NCBI RefSeq assembly: GCF_015533855.1
Contig: NZ_AP024154.1
Coordinates: 4,284,501-4,348,500, forward strand
Direction of reading: 5' to 3'
Source of the DNA: Echinicola sp. 20G
GTDB taxonomy: Bacteria > Bacteroidota > Bacteroidia > Cytophagales > Cyclobacteriaceae
DNA: 64,000 nucleotides
In this document: one piece after another, positions 18,209 to 30,371 of the stretch
Layout: every line of letters starts with the position of its first letter
Position numbering within the stretch: position 1 is the stretch's first letter
Notes under the pieces: generated by a model
Told to the model about the DNA's origin: nothing
Database searches by the model: none
What the model saw: only the letters and a program-made list of their open reading frames with translations
Program-made: the position numbers and the translations under genes

Positions 18209-18216
18209 TATTTTTG
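18209..18216 (+). promoter_or_regulatory. Putative -7 element of rpe promoter (TATTTTTG)
   Basis: An exact TAnnTTTG match 48 nt before the rpe ATG; TTGG at 18183-18186, 22 nt upstream, is a possible -33 element. Confidence 0.5.
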
Positions 18217-18264
18217 TGATTATTTTTTGTTTTCTTTAGGCTCACATTAAAAGTAATTCCAAAT

Positions 18265-18915
18265 ATGAGTACGCTTGTAGCGCCATCAGTATTGGCTTCG
18301 GATTTTGCCAATCTGCAATCTGAAATTGAAATGCTCAATGAGTCAAGTGCTGATTATATCCATGTTGACATCATGGATGGAGTATTTGTTCCCAATATCT
18401 CTTTCGGCTTACCCGTAGTTGAAGCTATAAATGTACATGCCAAAAAACCTCTGGATGTGCATCTTATGATTGTAAATCCAGATCAATATTTAAAAAGTTT
18501 TTCTGATGCTGGGGCAAGTATTATTTCAGTGCATCTTGAGGCCTGTCCTCATTTACACCGCACCATTCAAGCCATAAAAGAACTGGGTTGTAAAGCTGGG
18601 GTAGCCATTAATCCACATAGTTCTGTTGAACTTTTGAGGGATATCATTAGAGACCTTGATCAGGTAATTGTTATGTCTGTAAACCCCGGATTTGGAGGGC
18701 AGAAGTTCATCGAACATACTTATGCCAAAGTGAGAGCTTTAAAAGCCATCATTACTGCTGCTGGAGCTGAAACACAAATAGAGATTGATGGAGGGGTTAA
18801 CCTGGAAAATGCCCCAAAACTGATCGATGCAGGTGCTGACATTTTAGTAGCGGGCAGTTTTGTATTCAAATCCAGCGACCCTAGTAAAACAATAGCCGAT
18901 CTAAAGGGACTCTAG
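18265..18915 (+). CDS. rpe: Ribulose-phosphate 3-epimerase
   Basis: A 216-residue TIM-barrel enzyme interconverting D-ribulose 5-phosphate and D-xylulose 5-phosphate in the pentose phosphate pathway. The motifs are in order: APSVLASDFANL, HVDIMDGVFVPN with the metal-binding His and Asp, VHLMIVNPD, MSVNPGFGGQKF and EIDGGVN, followed by the phosphate-binding VAGSFVF. Length is typical. It is a single gene flanked by its own promoter-like element and a 150-nt AT-rich spacer. No sign of truncation. Confidence 0.97.
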   Translation: MSTLVAPSVLASDFANLQSEIEMLNESSADYIHVDIMDGVFVPNISFGLPVVEAINVHAKKPLDVHLMIVNPDQYLKSFSDAGASIISVHLEACPHLHRTIQAIKELGCKAGVAINPHSSVELLRDIIRDLDQVIVMSVNPGFGGQKFIEHTYAKVRALKAIITAAGAETQIEIDGGVNLENAPKLIDAGADILVAGSFVFKSSDPSKTIADLKGL

Positions 18916-19067
18916 CAATCAATTGTTTAGCTTAAATCAATTATGGGATAAATGCTATTTCCAATAAAAAAATAATGTTTTTTTAGATTGAAAACTTGCT
19001 TAATTAGCTTTAAACCCTTTTATTGGAATTTAGTTAAGTTTAGATAATAACAAAAAGATTAAAAAAG

Positions 19068-19571
19068 ATGAAGCGTTTATTTGGATTAGCATTCTTGATG
19101 TTGTGTTTATTTAGTGCTACAGCAATGGCACAGCAAGAAAACACAGAAGCAGAAGAAGTGACTGATGAAGAAATCGAGAAATTTGCATCAATGAAGGATT
19201 CTGTTAATCACTTTATGGAAGTGAAACAAGCAGAATTGGAGAGTATGATTAAAGACAATGAAGTATTTGATGTGGCTCGATACAATGAGATTAAGGATGC
19301 ATGGGGAGATGATGCTAAGCTAACAGAAATTGAAATTACTGAAGATGAAAAAGCGGAGTATAGCAAAATCATGGATACTAAAAATTCTCTTTCGGATGTG
19401 ATCAAAGAAAGAATGATTTCATTGATCAAAGATGATGAGGTCTTAGGAGCTGCTACTTATAACAAAGTGAATAGCGCAATGAAAACAGATCCAGAGGTAA
19501 AAGCCAAAGTAAATGCTTTGATAGCTGAAAAGAAAAGTGCAAGAAGTACTGAAGAAGAAGAGGCTGAGTAA
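19068..19571 (+). CDS. Secreted DUF4168-like protein
   Basis: A 167-residue protein with a signal peptide (cleavage near AMA-Q). The mature part is helical and acidic. It holds two similar halves: 'KDSVNHFMEVKQAEL...MIKDNEVFDVARYNEI' pattern at about 44-75 and 'NSLSDVIKERMISLIKDDE' plus ATYNKV at about 105-137. Each half ends in a Tyr-Asn motif and a Dxx(L/V)xxK(V) helix, as in DUF4168 proteins. The function is unknown; family members are periplasmic and often stress-related in other lineages. A terminator follows. Confidence 0.75.
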   Translation: MKRLFGLAFLMLCLFSATAMAQQENTEAEEVTDEEIEKFASMKDSVNHFMEVKQAELESMIKDNEVFDVARYNEIKDAWGDDAKLTEIEITEDEKAEYSKIMDTKNSLSDVIKERMISLIKDDEVLGAATYNKVNSAMKTDPEVKAKVNALIAEKKSARSTEEEEAE

Positions 19572-19597
19572 GCTATGAAACAAATATATTTTCAAGA

Positions 19598-19626
19598 AGC
19601 CTTCCAAATTATGGAGGGCTTTTTTG
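19598..19626 (+). terminator. Rho-independent terminator
   Basis: A 9-bp stem with one G-U pair (AGCCTTCCA with TGGAGGGCT, 19598-19606 and 19612-19620), a 5-nt loop and a run of six T. Confidence 0.85.
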
Positions 19627-19746
19627 TGTCTTATGGTCTGTAATTCGTTAATAATATAGGTAGGAAATTCAGTGAAGCCTTTACTTGTAAATGAAATTAT
19701 CTAAATTGTGTGCCAACTAACACAAAATTGAAAACCAACTCCTCTT

Positions 19747-20790
19747 ATGAAGAATTTAGCTCCTCGATATATTTCAAGATTATTGACATTATGTTTACAG
19801 GATAAATATCTCCAGCTGTCTCTTTTTATCATCGCTTTACTGTGCGTCAATTCCCCCTTGAAGGCTCAGCAAGAAGATCTATTTGGTATAGACACGAAAG
19901 CAAAAAGTAAGAATAGAAAGAGCGAAAGTGGTATTGGAAATGCCACCAGAGGAATCATTAGCAAAATCAGTTTGGAGTTATCTACGGGCTATGGACAGCA
20001 TTTTAACACAATGGATTTCCAAAGCAGCACACCCGCAAGCTACCCCATTGTACCTATTAGCAGTGAAAGCAACACTTCAGATATTGGGTCAGGAGACTTG
20101 ATTCCTTTTGATTCCAAAAGTTCAGCTATTCCCCTCAATGCTGGAGTGAGAATAGATATGTTTGGCATATTAAGCATTGGGGGTGGATATGGAAGAGAGT
20201 TTGGGAGCATGTCAGCACTTACCAGTGACCAATTTCAGTTCAATTTCACCAATGACAAATATGTGTTTGACAAGCTATATGGAACGGTTGGATTGGTGCT
20301 TTTTGATGCGCAAAGGAGAAGGGCCATATTAAACTGGAAGTACAAAAAATACAGCGCCCAAAATACCTATATGCAAGCAGAAAAGAAGATTAGGATGAGG
20401 CAAGATTATCCTTGGAGGTTTATACTGGAAGGAGAGTATGGTTCCATTTCCATTCAAGAAAGCTATGATAATTCCTTGACCGCTACTGAGCCGTATTATG
20501 GTTTGGGGCTTAGAATTGAAAGGGACTTTTCTGAATATACGAAAGTATTCCTAAAGCCTTCTGCTGAATTTAGAAAGTTCAATTACCACATTGCAGCACT
20601 GGAAGAAATGCAAACGATAGAACAAAACCTCTATTCGGTAAATCTAGGAGTTGCCCTCAGGTTACCAGGTACAAAAAGGTGTAAATTCCCCGGATGTGGG
20701 GTGAAAATGAAGCACTTACACAATGGCATAGAATACCGAGGAAGTTCAATCTGGAACATGCAAAACAGAAAGGTGGGTCAATGGTACTAA
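19747..20790 (+). CDS. Putative outer-membrane beta-barrel or surface protein
   Basis: A 347-residue protein of unknown function. The only in-frame ATG gives a long basic n-region (about 24 residues) before a hydrophobic core and the cleavage site LKA-Q near residue 41. The mature protein has alternating hydrophobic and polar strands with aromatic girdles and Gly turns (ISLELSTGYGQHF, LSIGGGYGREFGS, YYGLGLRIERDFSEY, LYSVNLGVALRL), as in small barrels. The C-terminus does not end in Phe but in a Cys-containing extension (KRCKFPGCGVKMKH), the odd part of this protein. It precedes gyrA but need not be cotranscribed. Confidence 0.75.
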   Translation: MKNLAPRYISRLLTLCLQDKYLQLSLFIIALLCVNSPLKAQQEDLFGIDTKAKSKNRKSESGIGNATRGIISKISLELSTGYGQHFNTMDFQSSTPASYPIVPISSESNTSDIGSGDLIPFDSKSSAIPLNAGVRIDMFGILSIGGGYGREFGSMSALTSDQFQFNFTNDKYVFDKLYGTVGLVLFDAQRRRAILNWKYKKYSAQNTYMQAEKKIRMRQDYPWRFILEGEYGSISIQESYDNSLTATEPYYGLGLRIERDFSEYTKVFLKPSAEFRKFNYHIAALEEMQTIEQNLYSVNLGVALRLPGTKRCKFPGCGVKMKHLHNGIEYRGSSIWNMQNRKVGQWY

Positions 20791-20884
20791 AAGTGGCCTA
20801 AATAAACCTTTTGAATGGGAAAATAGTGTTTTAAAACCTTATTCTTTTTATTATCTTGCAACCTTATATTGAGAATTATAAAAT

Positions 20885-23419
20885 ATGGCTCAAGGAGAAA
20901 ACGAGAACATTATACCGATTAACATTGAAGAAGAAATGCGTGGAGCCTACATCGATTATTCGATGTCGGTTATTGTTTCCAGAGCACTTCCAGATGTAAG
21001 AGATGGGATGAAGCCAGTTCACCGCAGAATCCTTTTTGGAATGCAAGAATTGGGCGTCCTTCATAACAAGCCTTATAAGAAATCAGCTAGAATTGTTGGG
21101 GAAGTTTTAGGTAAGTATCACCCTCACGGTGATAGTGCTGTTTATGAAACCATGGTAAGGATGGCCCAGGACTGGTCATTGAGATACCCGTTGGTAGATC
21201 CTCAAGGAAACTTTGGTTCCATTGATGGTGACAATGCGGCGGCCATGCGTTATACTGAAGCAAGGTTAAAGCGTATAGCGGAAGAACTTCTTATTGACAT
21301 CAATAAAGAAACAGTTGACTTTCAGCTTAACTTTGATGACTCCTTAAAAGAGCCAGTTGTTCTTCCTGCAAAGATTCCAGCATTACTTCTTAATGGAGCT
21401 TCAGGTATTGCTGTAGGTATGGCCACCAACATGGCACCACATAATCTTGGAGAAGTTGTTGATGGTATTATTGCCTATATCGACAATAATGATATTACCG
21501 TTGAAGAATTGATGAAGTACATCATTGCACCGGATTTCCCAACAGGAGGGATTATCTATGGCTATAACGGTGTGAAGTCAGCCTTTGAAACGGGTAGGGG
21601 CCGAGTAGTAATGAGAGGAAAAGCTACCATTGAAAACAAAGACAATGGTAGGGAAATGATCATTATCAATGAAATCCCTTATTTGGTTAATAAGGCGAAT
21701 ATGATTGAAAAAACTGCCCAATTGATTCAAGAGAAGAAATTGGAAGGTATTTCGGCCATTAGAGATGAGTCAGACCGTCGAGGAATGCGCATTGTATATG
21801 AATTGAAGAGAGACGCCATAGCCAATGTAGTCTTAAACAACCTATACAAGCAAACACAACTTCAGACTTCTTTCAGTATCAATAACGTTGCCTTGGTAAA
21901 GGGCAGACCTTATACCTTAAACCTGAAGGATCTTATCCTGCATTATGTCAACCACCGACATGAGGTAGTAACAAGAAGGACGGAATATGAATTAAGAGAA
22001 GCTGAAAAGCGTGCTCATATCTTACAAGGCTATTTAATAGCTTTGGATAATCTTGATGAGGTAATCAACTTGATCAGAAGTTCCAGAGATCCTGAAACAG
22101 CACGTAATGGCTTGATGGAGAAATTTGAGCTTACTGAGATTCAGGCCAGAGCCATTTTGGATATGCGACTTCAACGCCTTACCGGCATGGAGCGTGAAAA
22201 AATCCAAAATGAGTATGATGAGTTGATGGTATTGATCGAAGATCTAAAAGATATCCTTGCCAGCAAAGAACGCAGGATGGACATCATCAAAACTGAACTT
22301 TCCGAAATTAGAGAAAGATATGCTGATGAAAGAAGAACCATCATAGAGCATAATGCGGAAGACTTCAGCTATGAGGATATGATCCCGAATGAGGAAGTGA
22401 TCATTACAGTATCCCATCAAGGTTATGTAAAAAGAACTGCCTTAAAAGAATACAGAACGCAAGGTAGAGGAGGAGTAGGTTCTAGAGGGGTAAGTACAAA
22501 AGACGATGATTATACCGAATATATTTTCTCTGCTTCCACTCATAACTACCTGTTAATTTTTACTGATAAGGGTAAGCTATTCTGGTTAAAGACCTATGCT
22601 ATTCCTGAGGGTAGCAAAGTGTCCAAAGGGAGGCCTATTCAGAACTTGATCAACATTGAAAGTGATGATAAAATCCGTTCTATCATTCAAGTTTCTGATT
22701 TGAATGATGAGGATTATATCCAAAACAATTTCTTGGTGATGACCACTAAGCAAGGAATCATCAAAAAAACAACTTTGGAGCAATACTCAAGACCACGTTC
22801 AAATGGTATTATTGCATTGAACATCAGGGAAGATGATCAATTACTTAATGTTGAACTTACCCACGGTGATTCCCATATTATCATAGCAGCCAAATCAGGT
22901 AGAGCCATTCACTTCCATGAGTCGGCTGTAAGGCCTATGGGAAGGACAGCTACCGGAGTAAAAGCCATTACCTTAGCAGATGATAACGACTTTGTGGTTG
23001 GCATGATTTGTGTAAGCAGAGATGACGCCACCTTACTGGTAGTTTCTGAAAAAGGTTATGGTAAAAGAAGCGCAGTAGACGAGTATCGTATCACCAATAG
23101 AGGAGGGAAAGGCGTTAAAGCCATGAACATCACCGAGAAAACAGGAAGTCTGGTCGCTATCAAAGAAGTAGTAGATACGGATGACTTGATGATTATCAAC
23201 AAATCTGGTATTATCATTAGAACTCCTGTTTCAGGCCTGAGAGTAATGGGACGTGCCACACAAGGTGTCAGATTGATTAAATTGAATGAGAATGACGAGA
23301 TTTCTTCCATTGAGAAGATTGAAAATGTAGAAGAAGAGATTGAGGAAGAAATCCAGGACAACGCTTCTGATGAAGCGCAAAATGATTCAAACGAAACCGA
23401 AAAACCAAAAGAGGAATAA
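20885..23419 (+). CDS. gyrA: DNA gyrase subunit A
   Basis: An 844-residue type II topoisomerase subunit. The catalytic Tyr123 is in [11 protein letters not shown], and the quinolone-determining segment [17 protein letters not shown] has Ser84 and Glu88 (Ser83 and Asp87 in E. coli). The coiled-coil and tower parts follow, then a C-terminal beta-pinwheel with the GyrA box [10 protein letters not shown] near residue 525. The acidic tail is glutamate-rich ([11 protein letters not shown]). Length and features favour GyrA over ParC. A weak promoter-like TATCTTG lies at 20852-20858. A TPR gene follows after 10 nt. Confidence 0.97.
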   Translation: MAQGENENIIPINIEEEMRGAYIDYSMSVIVSRALPDVRDGMKPVHRRILFGMQELGVLHNKPYKKSARIVGEVLGKYHPHGDSAVYETMVRMAQDWSLRYPLVDPQGNFGSIDGDNAAAMRYTEARLKRIAEELLIDINKETVDFQLNFDDSLKEPVVLPAKIPALLLNGASGIAVGMATNMAPHNLGEVVDGIIAYIDNNDITVEELMKYIIAPDFPTGGIIYGYNGVKSAFETGRGRVVMRGKATIENKDNGREMIIINEIPYLVNKANMIEKTAQLIQEKKLEGISAIRDESDRRGMRIVYELKRDAIANVVLNNLYKQTQLQTSFSINNVALVKGRPYTLNLKDLILHYVNHRHEVVTRRTEYELREAEKRAHILQGYLIALDNLDEVINLIRSSRDPETARNGLMEKFELTEIQARAILDMRLQRLTGMEREKIQNEYDELMVLIEDLKDILASKERRMDIIKTELSEIRERYADERRTIIEHNAEDFSYEDMIPNEEVIITVSHQGYVKRTALKEYRTQGRGGVGSRGVSTKDDDYTEYIFSASTHNYLLIFTDKGKLFWLKTYAIPEGSKVSKGRPIQNLINIESDDKIRSIIQVSDLNDEDYIQNNFLVMTTKQGIIKKTTLEQYSRPRSNGIIALNIREDDQLLNVELTHGDSHIIIAAKSGRAIHFHESAVRPMGRTATGVKAITLADDNDFVVGMICVSRDDATLLVVSEKGYGKRSAVDEYRITNRGGKGVKAMNITEKTGSLVAIKEVVDTDDLMIINKSGIIIRTPVSGLRVMGRATQGVRLIKLNENDEISSIEKIENVEEEIEEEIQDNASDEAQNDSNETEKPKEE

Positions 23420-23429
23420 ACAAATAGAG

Positions 23430-24641
23430 ATGAAAAAATTAATTTTATCATTGGCTTTGGTCGGAGTGGCTTCAACGGTAGCCTTTGGCCAAAAAAAGGT
23501 AGTTAAATCTGCGGAAAAGAGCCTTAGAAAAGGAGAGTTGGCCACTGCTTTATCTGAAATAGAAGCAGCTACACAAGATCCTGAAACTGGCTCAGATCCT
23601 GAAACATATTTAATCAAAGGAAAAATCTTAACCAATCAGTTTGTTGCGGATTCATCCAATACAGAAGCAACTGTAGTAACTGGTAGAAGTGCTTTTGATG
23701 CCTTTACCAAAGCATTGGAACTAGATGGAAACGATTCCACCAGCAAGACAGGTAAAGAAGTATATAAAGAAGTAGTTGCAGGTTTACCTGATAATCTACA
23801 AGGTGAAGGTGTTTACAAAATCAAAAATGCCTCAGTGGACAAAGCAATTGCTAGATATGAAGAGGATGATATGGCTTTGGCTTCCAAATTCTTTGGTTTG
23901 GCAGCTGACATTGACCCTTCAGATACTTCTATTGTGTTCAATGCTGGATATACTGCAAATGCAAGTGAAAACTGGGATGATGCTAAAAAGTACCTTAATC
24001 TATTATTGGATAACCCAGATTACAACAAACTAAACGCTTATTATTTCTTGATCCAAATTGCCAATACGGAAGAGGATGATCAAGAAGAAGCTTACAGATT
24101 GGTGAAAGAAGCAAGGGAAGAGTATCCTATGGATAAAGGTCTTTCTGAATTTGAAATTCAACTATTGCTTCAATTGGAAAAAATGGATGAGGCAATGGCT
24201 TCTATCAAGGAGTCTTTAGAGAAAGACCCTAACAATGCTCCGATCCGCTTGAGATATGGCTATTTGAAAGAGCAGTCTGGTGATCTTGAAGGCGCATTGG
24301 AAGAGTATCTTAAAACAACAGAAATTGACCCTAACTTCTTTGAAGGAAACTATTATGCAGCTGCTGTATATGTAGACAAAGCTAGAGAAATCATCAACGA
24401 GGTAAATAACTTGCCAGATGATGAATGGGAAGAAAAGTCTGATAAAATGTTAGCTGAAGCCGATGATCTCTACAAAAAAGCTGTACCGCTTTTTGAGAGG
24501 GCATTGGAAGCTAAGCCTGAAAATACAGAAATTATGCAGATCTTGTTCCAGATTCATACAAGATTGAAAAACGAGGCAAAAGCTTCTGAATATGACAAAA
24601 AACTACAAGAGCTTATTGGTCCAAACTGGATGGAAGGTTAA
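23430..24641 (+). CDS. Secreted TPR protein cotranscribed with gyrA
   Basis: A 403-residue protein. The ATG at 23430 is chosen because it begins a clean signal peptide (MKKLILSLALVGVASTVAFG-Q), whereas a longer reading frame would add a highly charged extension inside gyrA. The mature part is helical with repeated TPR-type pairs, for example KAREEYPMDKGLSEFEIQLL and EYLKTTEIDPNFFEGNYYAA. About seven TPR-like units span 20-400. The gap to gyrA is 10 nt, so it is read from the same transcript, an arrangement common in Bacteroidota. Function unknown; no direct link to DNA topology is evident. Confidence 0.88.
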   Translation: MKKLILSLALVGVASTVAFGQKKVVKSAEKSLRKGELATALSEIEAATQDPETGSDPETYLIKGKILTNQFVADSSNTEATVVTGRSAFDAFTKALELDGNDSTSKTGKEVYKEVVAGLPDNLQGEGVYKIKNASVDKAIARYEEDDMALASKFFGLAADIDPSDTSIVFNAGYTANASENWDDAKKYLNLLLDNPDYNKLNAYYFLIQIANTEEDDQEEAYRLVKEAREEYPMDKGLSEFEIQLLLQLEKMDEAMASIKESLEKDPNNAPIRLRYGYLKEQSGDLEGALEEYLKTTEIDPNFFEGNYYAAAVYVDKAREIINEVNNLPDDEWEEKSDKMLAEADDLYKKAVPLFERALEAKPENTEIMQILFQIHTRLKNEAKASEYDKKLQELIGPNWMEG

Positions 24642-24662
24642 TAGGTCTTGAAATGAATATTG

Positions 24663-24694
24663 AAGGTTGCTGAGGATATCAGCAACCTTTTTTT
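24663..24694 (+). terminator. Rho-independent terminator after gyrA-TPR operon
   Basis: An 11-bp perfect stem (AAGGTTGCTGA with TCAGCAACCTT, 24663-24673 and 24679-24689), a 5-nt loop and a T-rich tail. Confidence 0.92.
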
Positions 24695-24913
24695 ATGCTT
24701 TTATAATTTTCGATACCAAGTGGTATTTTTACTGTATTATATAGAAAGAGGTATGACAATAAAGATGTTTTTGTCTTCTCCACTTTTCCGATTGATTACC
24801 TGTTCCTAATTGATATCGATGAAATGTCAGAATTGCTTAAAGCAGTTTTGATCGTTGAAGAGACCAATCCAATAGAATTCTCGGGGAAAATTTTTAAGAT
24901 TTTTATTCAATCA

Positions 24914-24944
24914 TTTTTCAATCTGCATTATAGCTATAACTTTG
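24914..24944 (+). promoter_or_regulatory. Putative promoter of the thiamin operon
   Basis: The -7 element TAACTTTG (24937-24944) matches TAnnTTTG exactly, with a TTTTTC at 24914-24919 as a weak -33 partner about 18 nt upstream. Transcription would start near 24951, about ten nucleotides before the TPP riboswitch, which fits well. Confidence 0.65.
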
Positions 24945-24960
24945 TCATCACGTAATAAAA

Positions 24961-25043
24961 ACTTTAGGGGTGTTCCGATAAACCATCGGGGCTGAGACAT
25001 ACCCTCCGAACCTGATCCCGGTAATGCGGGCGAAGGGAAAAGT
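24961..25043 (+). ncRNA. TPP riboswitch (THI element)
   Basis: The aptamer is complete: P1 strands ACTTT (24961-24965) and AAAGT (25039-25043), the entry GGGGTG, the conserved GGGGCTGAGA, the ACCCTCCGAACCTGATC segment and the GTAATGCGGGCGAAGGGAAA closing block. It binds thiamin pyrophosphate and shuts down the following genes when TPP is plentiful. A terminator hairpin is not obvious in the 67 nt between P1 and thiS, so control may be at translation of thiS; this is inference. Confidence 0.97.
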
Positions 25044-25110
25044 GAAGCGTCCTTCCGACAGATTATCTTCATTCCTGAAGTTGTTTTCTTAATTCTTAAA
25101 TTTTATTCCG

Positions 25111-25317
25111 ATGAATATTCTCCTCAATGGTGAACCTATGGTTCATTCAGAAGGGGAACTCACTTTATCCAGCCTTTTGGCGGCTCACCTTATCCATGGA
25201 GGTCGGGGAGTAGCTGTGGCTGTCAATCATGAAGTGATCCCCAAGTCACAATGGGATGTTTTTCAATTAAAAGAAAATGACAATATCCTTATCATTAAAG
25301 CTACTCAAGGTGGTTAG
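25111..25317 (+). CDS. thiS: Thiamin sulfur carrier protein ThiS
   Basis: A 68-residue beta-grasp protein ending in the Gly-Gly tail (ATQGG) that is adenylated by ThiF and thiocarboxylated to donate sulfur for the thiazole ring. The internal pattern MNILLNGEPMV ... VAVAVNHEVIPKSQW ... LIIKATQGG is typical. It is the first gene after the TPP riboswitch. An 81-nt spacer with a small hairpin (CTTTGTT / AACAAAG, 25328-25334 and 25341-25347) separates it from thiC; this might be an RNA processing or pausing site, since no long T run follows directly. Confidence 0.95.
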   Translation: MNILLNGEPMVHSEGELTLSSLLAAHLIHGGRGVAVAVNHEVIPKSQWDVFQLKENDNILIIKATQGG

Positions 25318-25392
25318 CAGCATTGTTCTTTGTTGCTTTTAACAAAGGTCGACTCACCTCTCTTTTTTCTAACATCTGTCAAATAATAATAA

Positions 25393-27269
<1,877 letters not shown>

Positions 27270-27270
<1 letters not shown>

Positions 27271-27869
27271 TGGAATTTATCCTTATCACCGATCCCGGAC
27301 AAGTCAATGAAGAAGTGAAATCCCTGATCCAATTTATAGATCAGGGATTGACCAAATTACATATTCGCAAACCCGAATGGCCACCTGAACAAATAAAGAC
27401 GTTGATTAATGATATTCCATTCCAATATCATCAGCAAATTAGTTTACATGGAAATGTATCCTTGGCTGAAGAACTGGGTATTGGATTTTGTCATTTCAAA
27501 AGCCACCAGAACATTGTGAATACGCATTTAAAGAAAAGTAAGTCTTTTCATCATTTGGATGAACTATTGGATCCACTAAATGACAAATTGGATTATGGCT
27601 TTTTCAGTCCCGTTTATGATAGTGTTTCCAAAAGAAATTATGGACCGCTGCTTTCAAAGGAAGCAATGACCTCTTGGCTTAAGTTGAACAAGTTGAGTTT
27701 CTCGTTGATCGCCTTAGGAGGGATTTTGCCGTCAAAAGTTCTTGAAGTTAAAAACATGGGCTTTGATGGAGTGGCTGTTCTAGGAGCAATTTGGAAACAT
27801 CATTCGACAAAGGATCGATTTAAAGAGTTCTTAAATTTTAAAAAGGCAATTCATGATGTACAACAATAA
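27270..27869 (+). CDS. ThiE/TenI-like protein (first of two tandem paralogs)
   Basis: A 199-residue TIM-barrel protein of the thiamin phosphate synthase/TenI superfamily. It keeps the opening KLHIRKPEW and the C-terminal IALGGILPSKVLEVK with GFDGVAVLGAIW, which bind phosphate. It lacks the NDxxxxA and GxHxGxxD motifs that place the HMP-PP and magnesium in canonical ThiE, both of which are intact in the next gene. It is therefore more likely a TenI-type thiazole tautomerase (aromatising the ThiG product) than a second synthase, as suggested by position between thiC and thiE. Overlaps: one base with thiC and 17 nt with thiE. Confidence 0.8.
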
Positions 27870-28509
27870 AATCAGCCCATTTCAATATATCACGCCCAAT
27901 CTGAACCATCCCGACGATTATCTAAATGATATTGAAAGAAAATGCGATTTGGGTATTAAGTGGATACAACTTAGGATGAAAGGTTTTCCCAAATCAGTTA
28001 TCCTGAAGACTGCATTCTTGGCTAAAACAATAAGTGAAAAGTACGATTGTACATTGATCATTAATGACCATCCGGAAATTGCCAAAAAATCAGGTGCAGC
28101 GGGTGTTCATGTTGGCAAAGAAGATCAACAAGTATTAGACATTAGAGAAAGATTTGGTTCCGAGTTGCTTATTGGGGCAACGGCCAATACTTTGGAAGAC
28201 ATCCTTGCTGTAAAAGACCAAGTTGATTATATCGGACTAGGGCCCTTTCAATTTACTTCTACCAAAAAGAAGTTGAGTCCTATATTGGGCTTGGAAGGCT
28301 ATCAATTCATATTAGAACAATTAAGATTTCAAAATATAGATATTCCTATCATAGGTATTGGTGGGATCAAAGCCAATGATTTAATGGATTTAAGATCATG
28401 CGGTCTGTATGGAGTGGCTGTTTCAGGTTTAATAAATGACACCAAAGAGCCAGAAGAAATCATTCAAAAAATCAATAAAACTTTCGATTATGCTGACTAT
28501 AGCAGATAA
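27853..28509 (+). CDS. thiE: Thiamin-phosphate synthase ThiE
   Basis: A 218-residue enzyme that joins HMP-PP to carboxythiazole phosphate to give thiamin phosphate. Canonical motifs are present: [56 protein letters not shown] and [11 protein letters not shown]. Compared with the preceding paralog, the pyrophosphate and Mg-binding segments are complete. It overlaps the upstream TenI-like gene by 17 nt and thiG by 20 nt. No ThiD (HMP-P kinase) gene separates the two paralogs here, unlike many relatives where thiD lies at this place. Confidence 0.94.
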   Translation: MMYNNKISPFQYITPNLNHPDDYLNDIERKCDLGIKWIQLRMKGFPKSVILKTAFLAKTISEKYDCTLIINDHPEIAKKSGAAGVHVGKEDQQVLDIRERFGSELLIGATANTLEDILAVKDQVDYIGLGPFQFTSTKKKLSPILGLEGYQFILEQLRFQNIDIPIIGIGGIKANDLMDLRSCGLYGVAVSGLINDTKEPEEIIQKINKTFDYADYSR

Positions 28510-29257
28510 GATATTTTCATCAAGACTCTTTACCGGAACAGGTAAGTTTCCCAGTTATCCTTTAATGAAGGAAGCTTTGGAGGTTTCAGAATCTGAACTG
28601 GTAACGGTAGCTTTAAGAAGGGTAGACATAAAAAATGAGCAAGATCACATGTTGGACCATCTTGCTCATGAACGCATCAATATTTTACCCAATACCTCTG
28701 GAGTGCGTACAGCGAAAGAAGCAGTTTTTGCTGCCCAACTGGCTGCTGAAGCAATGGAAACCAATTGGATCAAATTGGAGATCCATCCAGACCCAAGGTA
28801 CCTTATGCCAGACCCAATTGAGACCTTGAAAGCTACTGAAGAACTGGCTAAAAAAGGATTTGTGGTTTTACCTTATATTCATGCTGACCCAGTGTTGTGT
28901 AAAAGGCTGGAAGAAGTGGGGGCATCAGCAGTAATGCCATTGGGCTCACCAATTGGAAGTAATAATGGGCTTAAGACTTTAGATTTTCTCAAGATTATCA
29001 TTGAGCAAAGTACTGTTCCGGTGATTGTAGATGCCGGATTGGGTGTGCCATCGCATGCCGCTCAGGCAATGGAAATCGGCGCTGATGCAGTATTGGTCAA
29101 TACTGCCATAGCTGTAGCAGGGGATCCAGTTGGAATGGCCAAAGCGTTTAAATTAGCTGTGGAAGCAGGGAGGTTGGCTTATGAATGCGGACCAGGAGCG
29201 CCTACTTTGAAAGCCAATTCTAGCAGTCCACTTACTGAGTTTTTGTCCTATGAATGA
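28490..29257 (+). CDS. thiG: Thiazole synthase ThiG
   Basis: A 255-residue TIM barrel that assembles the thiazole ring from 1-deoxyxylulose phosphate, dehydroglycine and ThiS thiocarboxylate. Diagnostic motifs: [57 protein letters not shown] and [14 protein letters not shown]. The ATG at 28490 inside the end of thiE is chosen because family members start close to 'ADKIF'; an earlier in-frame start would add 18 charged residues from the thiE frame. Overlap with thiH is 8 nt. Confidence 0.95.
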   Translation: MLTIADKIFSSRLFTGTGKFPSYPLMKEALEVSESELVTVALRRVDIKNEQDHMLDHLAHERINILPNTSGVRTAKEAVFAAQLAAEAMETNWIKLEIHPDPRYLMPDPIETLKATEELAKKGFVVLPYIHADPVLCKRLEEVGASAVMPLGSPIGSNNGLKTLDFLKIIIEQSTVPVIVDAGLGVPSHAAQAMEIGADAVLVNTAIAVAGDPVGMAKAFKLAVEAGRLAYECGPGAPTLKANSSSPLTEFLSYE

Positions 29258-30371
29258 TTTCAAATCCATACTAGACAATTGGACTCCTGAAGCTATCCAA
29301 AGAAAATTGGATGGGGTTTCGACTCTCCATGTTGAGAAAGCTTTATCGAAAACAGATAGAAATTTAGATGATTTTCTGGCCTTAATTTCTCCTGCAGCGG
29401 CACCTTATTTAGAAGTCATGGCCCAAAAGAGTAGGGAGCTTACCTTGCAAAGGTTTGGAAACAATATGCAGTTGTTTGCACCCATGTATCTGTCCAATGA
29501 ATGCCAAAATATATGTACTTATTGTGGCTTTAGCTTGGACAACAAAGTAAGACGAAAAACACTTTCGGACGTTGAGATTTTAAAGGAAGTAGCTGCTTTA
29601 AAAGAGATGGGGTTTGACCATATTCTACTGGTCACAGGTGAGGCCAATAAAACAGTAGGGGTGGATTATCTAGAGCATGCAATCAAATTAATCAAGCCCT
29701 ATTTTGCCAATGTTAGTATTGAGGTACAACCTTTGGACCAAGATGAGTATGAGCGATTAATCAGATGCGGTTTGCATAGTGTTTTGGTATATCAAGAAAC
29801 TTACTATCGGGAAACTTATAAGACGCACCACCCCAAAGGGAAGAAATCTAATTTTGATTATCGACTTGAAACGCCGGACAGGCTGGGCAAAGCGGGAATC
29901 CACAAAGTGGGAATAGGTTGTTTGATAGGGTTGGAGGATTGGCGAATTGACAGTTACTATACGGCCATGCACTTAAAGTACTTAAAGCAAAAGTATTGGA
30001 AAACTAAATATTCCATTTCATTTCCAAGATTGAGGCCTTTTTCAGGAGGGCAAGAACCAAAGGTTATCATGAATGATCGAGAATTGGTTCAACTTATCTG
30101 TGCCTACAGGCTGTTTGATCCTGATGTAGAGTTGTCACTATCTACCAGAGAAACTCAGCATTTCAGAAATCATGCCATCAAACTAGGGGTAACATCCGTA
30201 AGTGCTGGCTCCAAAACCAACCCTGGTGGTTATGCAGTGGAGAAACAGTCATTGGAACAGTTTGAGATTTCAGACGAAAGAAGTCCAAATGAAATATCAA
30301 AATTGCTCATAATTAATGGTTATCAACCTGTTTGGAAAGATTGGGACCCCGCCTTGCAATATGCAGAATAA
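29250..30371 (+). CDS. thiH: 2-Iminoacetate synthase ThiH
   Basis: A 373-residue radical SAM tyrosine lyase that yields dehydroglycine for ThiG. The radical SAM cluster motif is Cys85, Cys89, Cys92 ([12 protein letters not shown]), followed by the typical [11 protein letters not shown] region, LVTGEANK and [10 protein letters not shown], then [13 protein letters not shown] near the end. Use of ThiH rather than the FAD enzyme ThiO is the usual option in facultative anaerobes and many Bacteroidota. The gene overlaps thiG by 8 nt and the thiF-type gene by 11 nt, so translation is coupled. Confidence 0.96.
   Translation: MNDFKSILDNWTPEAIQRKLDGVSTLHVEKALSKTDRNLDDFLALISPAAAPYLEVMAQKSRELTLQRFGNNMQLFAPMYLSNECQNICTYCGFSLDNKVRRKTLSDVEILKEVAALKEMGFDHILLVTGEANKTVGVDYLEHAIKLIKPYFANVSIEVQPLDQDEYERLIRCGLHSVLVYQETYYRETYKTHHPKGKKSNFDYRLETPDRLGKAGIHKVGIGCLIGLEDWRIDSYYTAMHLKYLKQKYWKTKYSISFPRLRPFSGGQEPKVIMNDRELVQLICAYRLFDPDVELSLSTRETQHFRNHAIKLGVTSVSAGSKTNPGGYAVEKQSLEQFEISDERSPNEISKLLIINGYQPVWKDWDPALQYAE

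Noticed and set aside
21127..21150. Quinolone resistance change in gyrA
   Set aside because: Ser84 is intact and Glu88 is a normal variant for the E. coli Asp87 position, so no resistance mutation is seen.
23340..23429. Longer TPR protein starting inside gyrA
   Set aside because: The extension would be antisense-like charged sequence in another gyrA frame and would hide a clean signal peptide.
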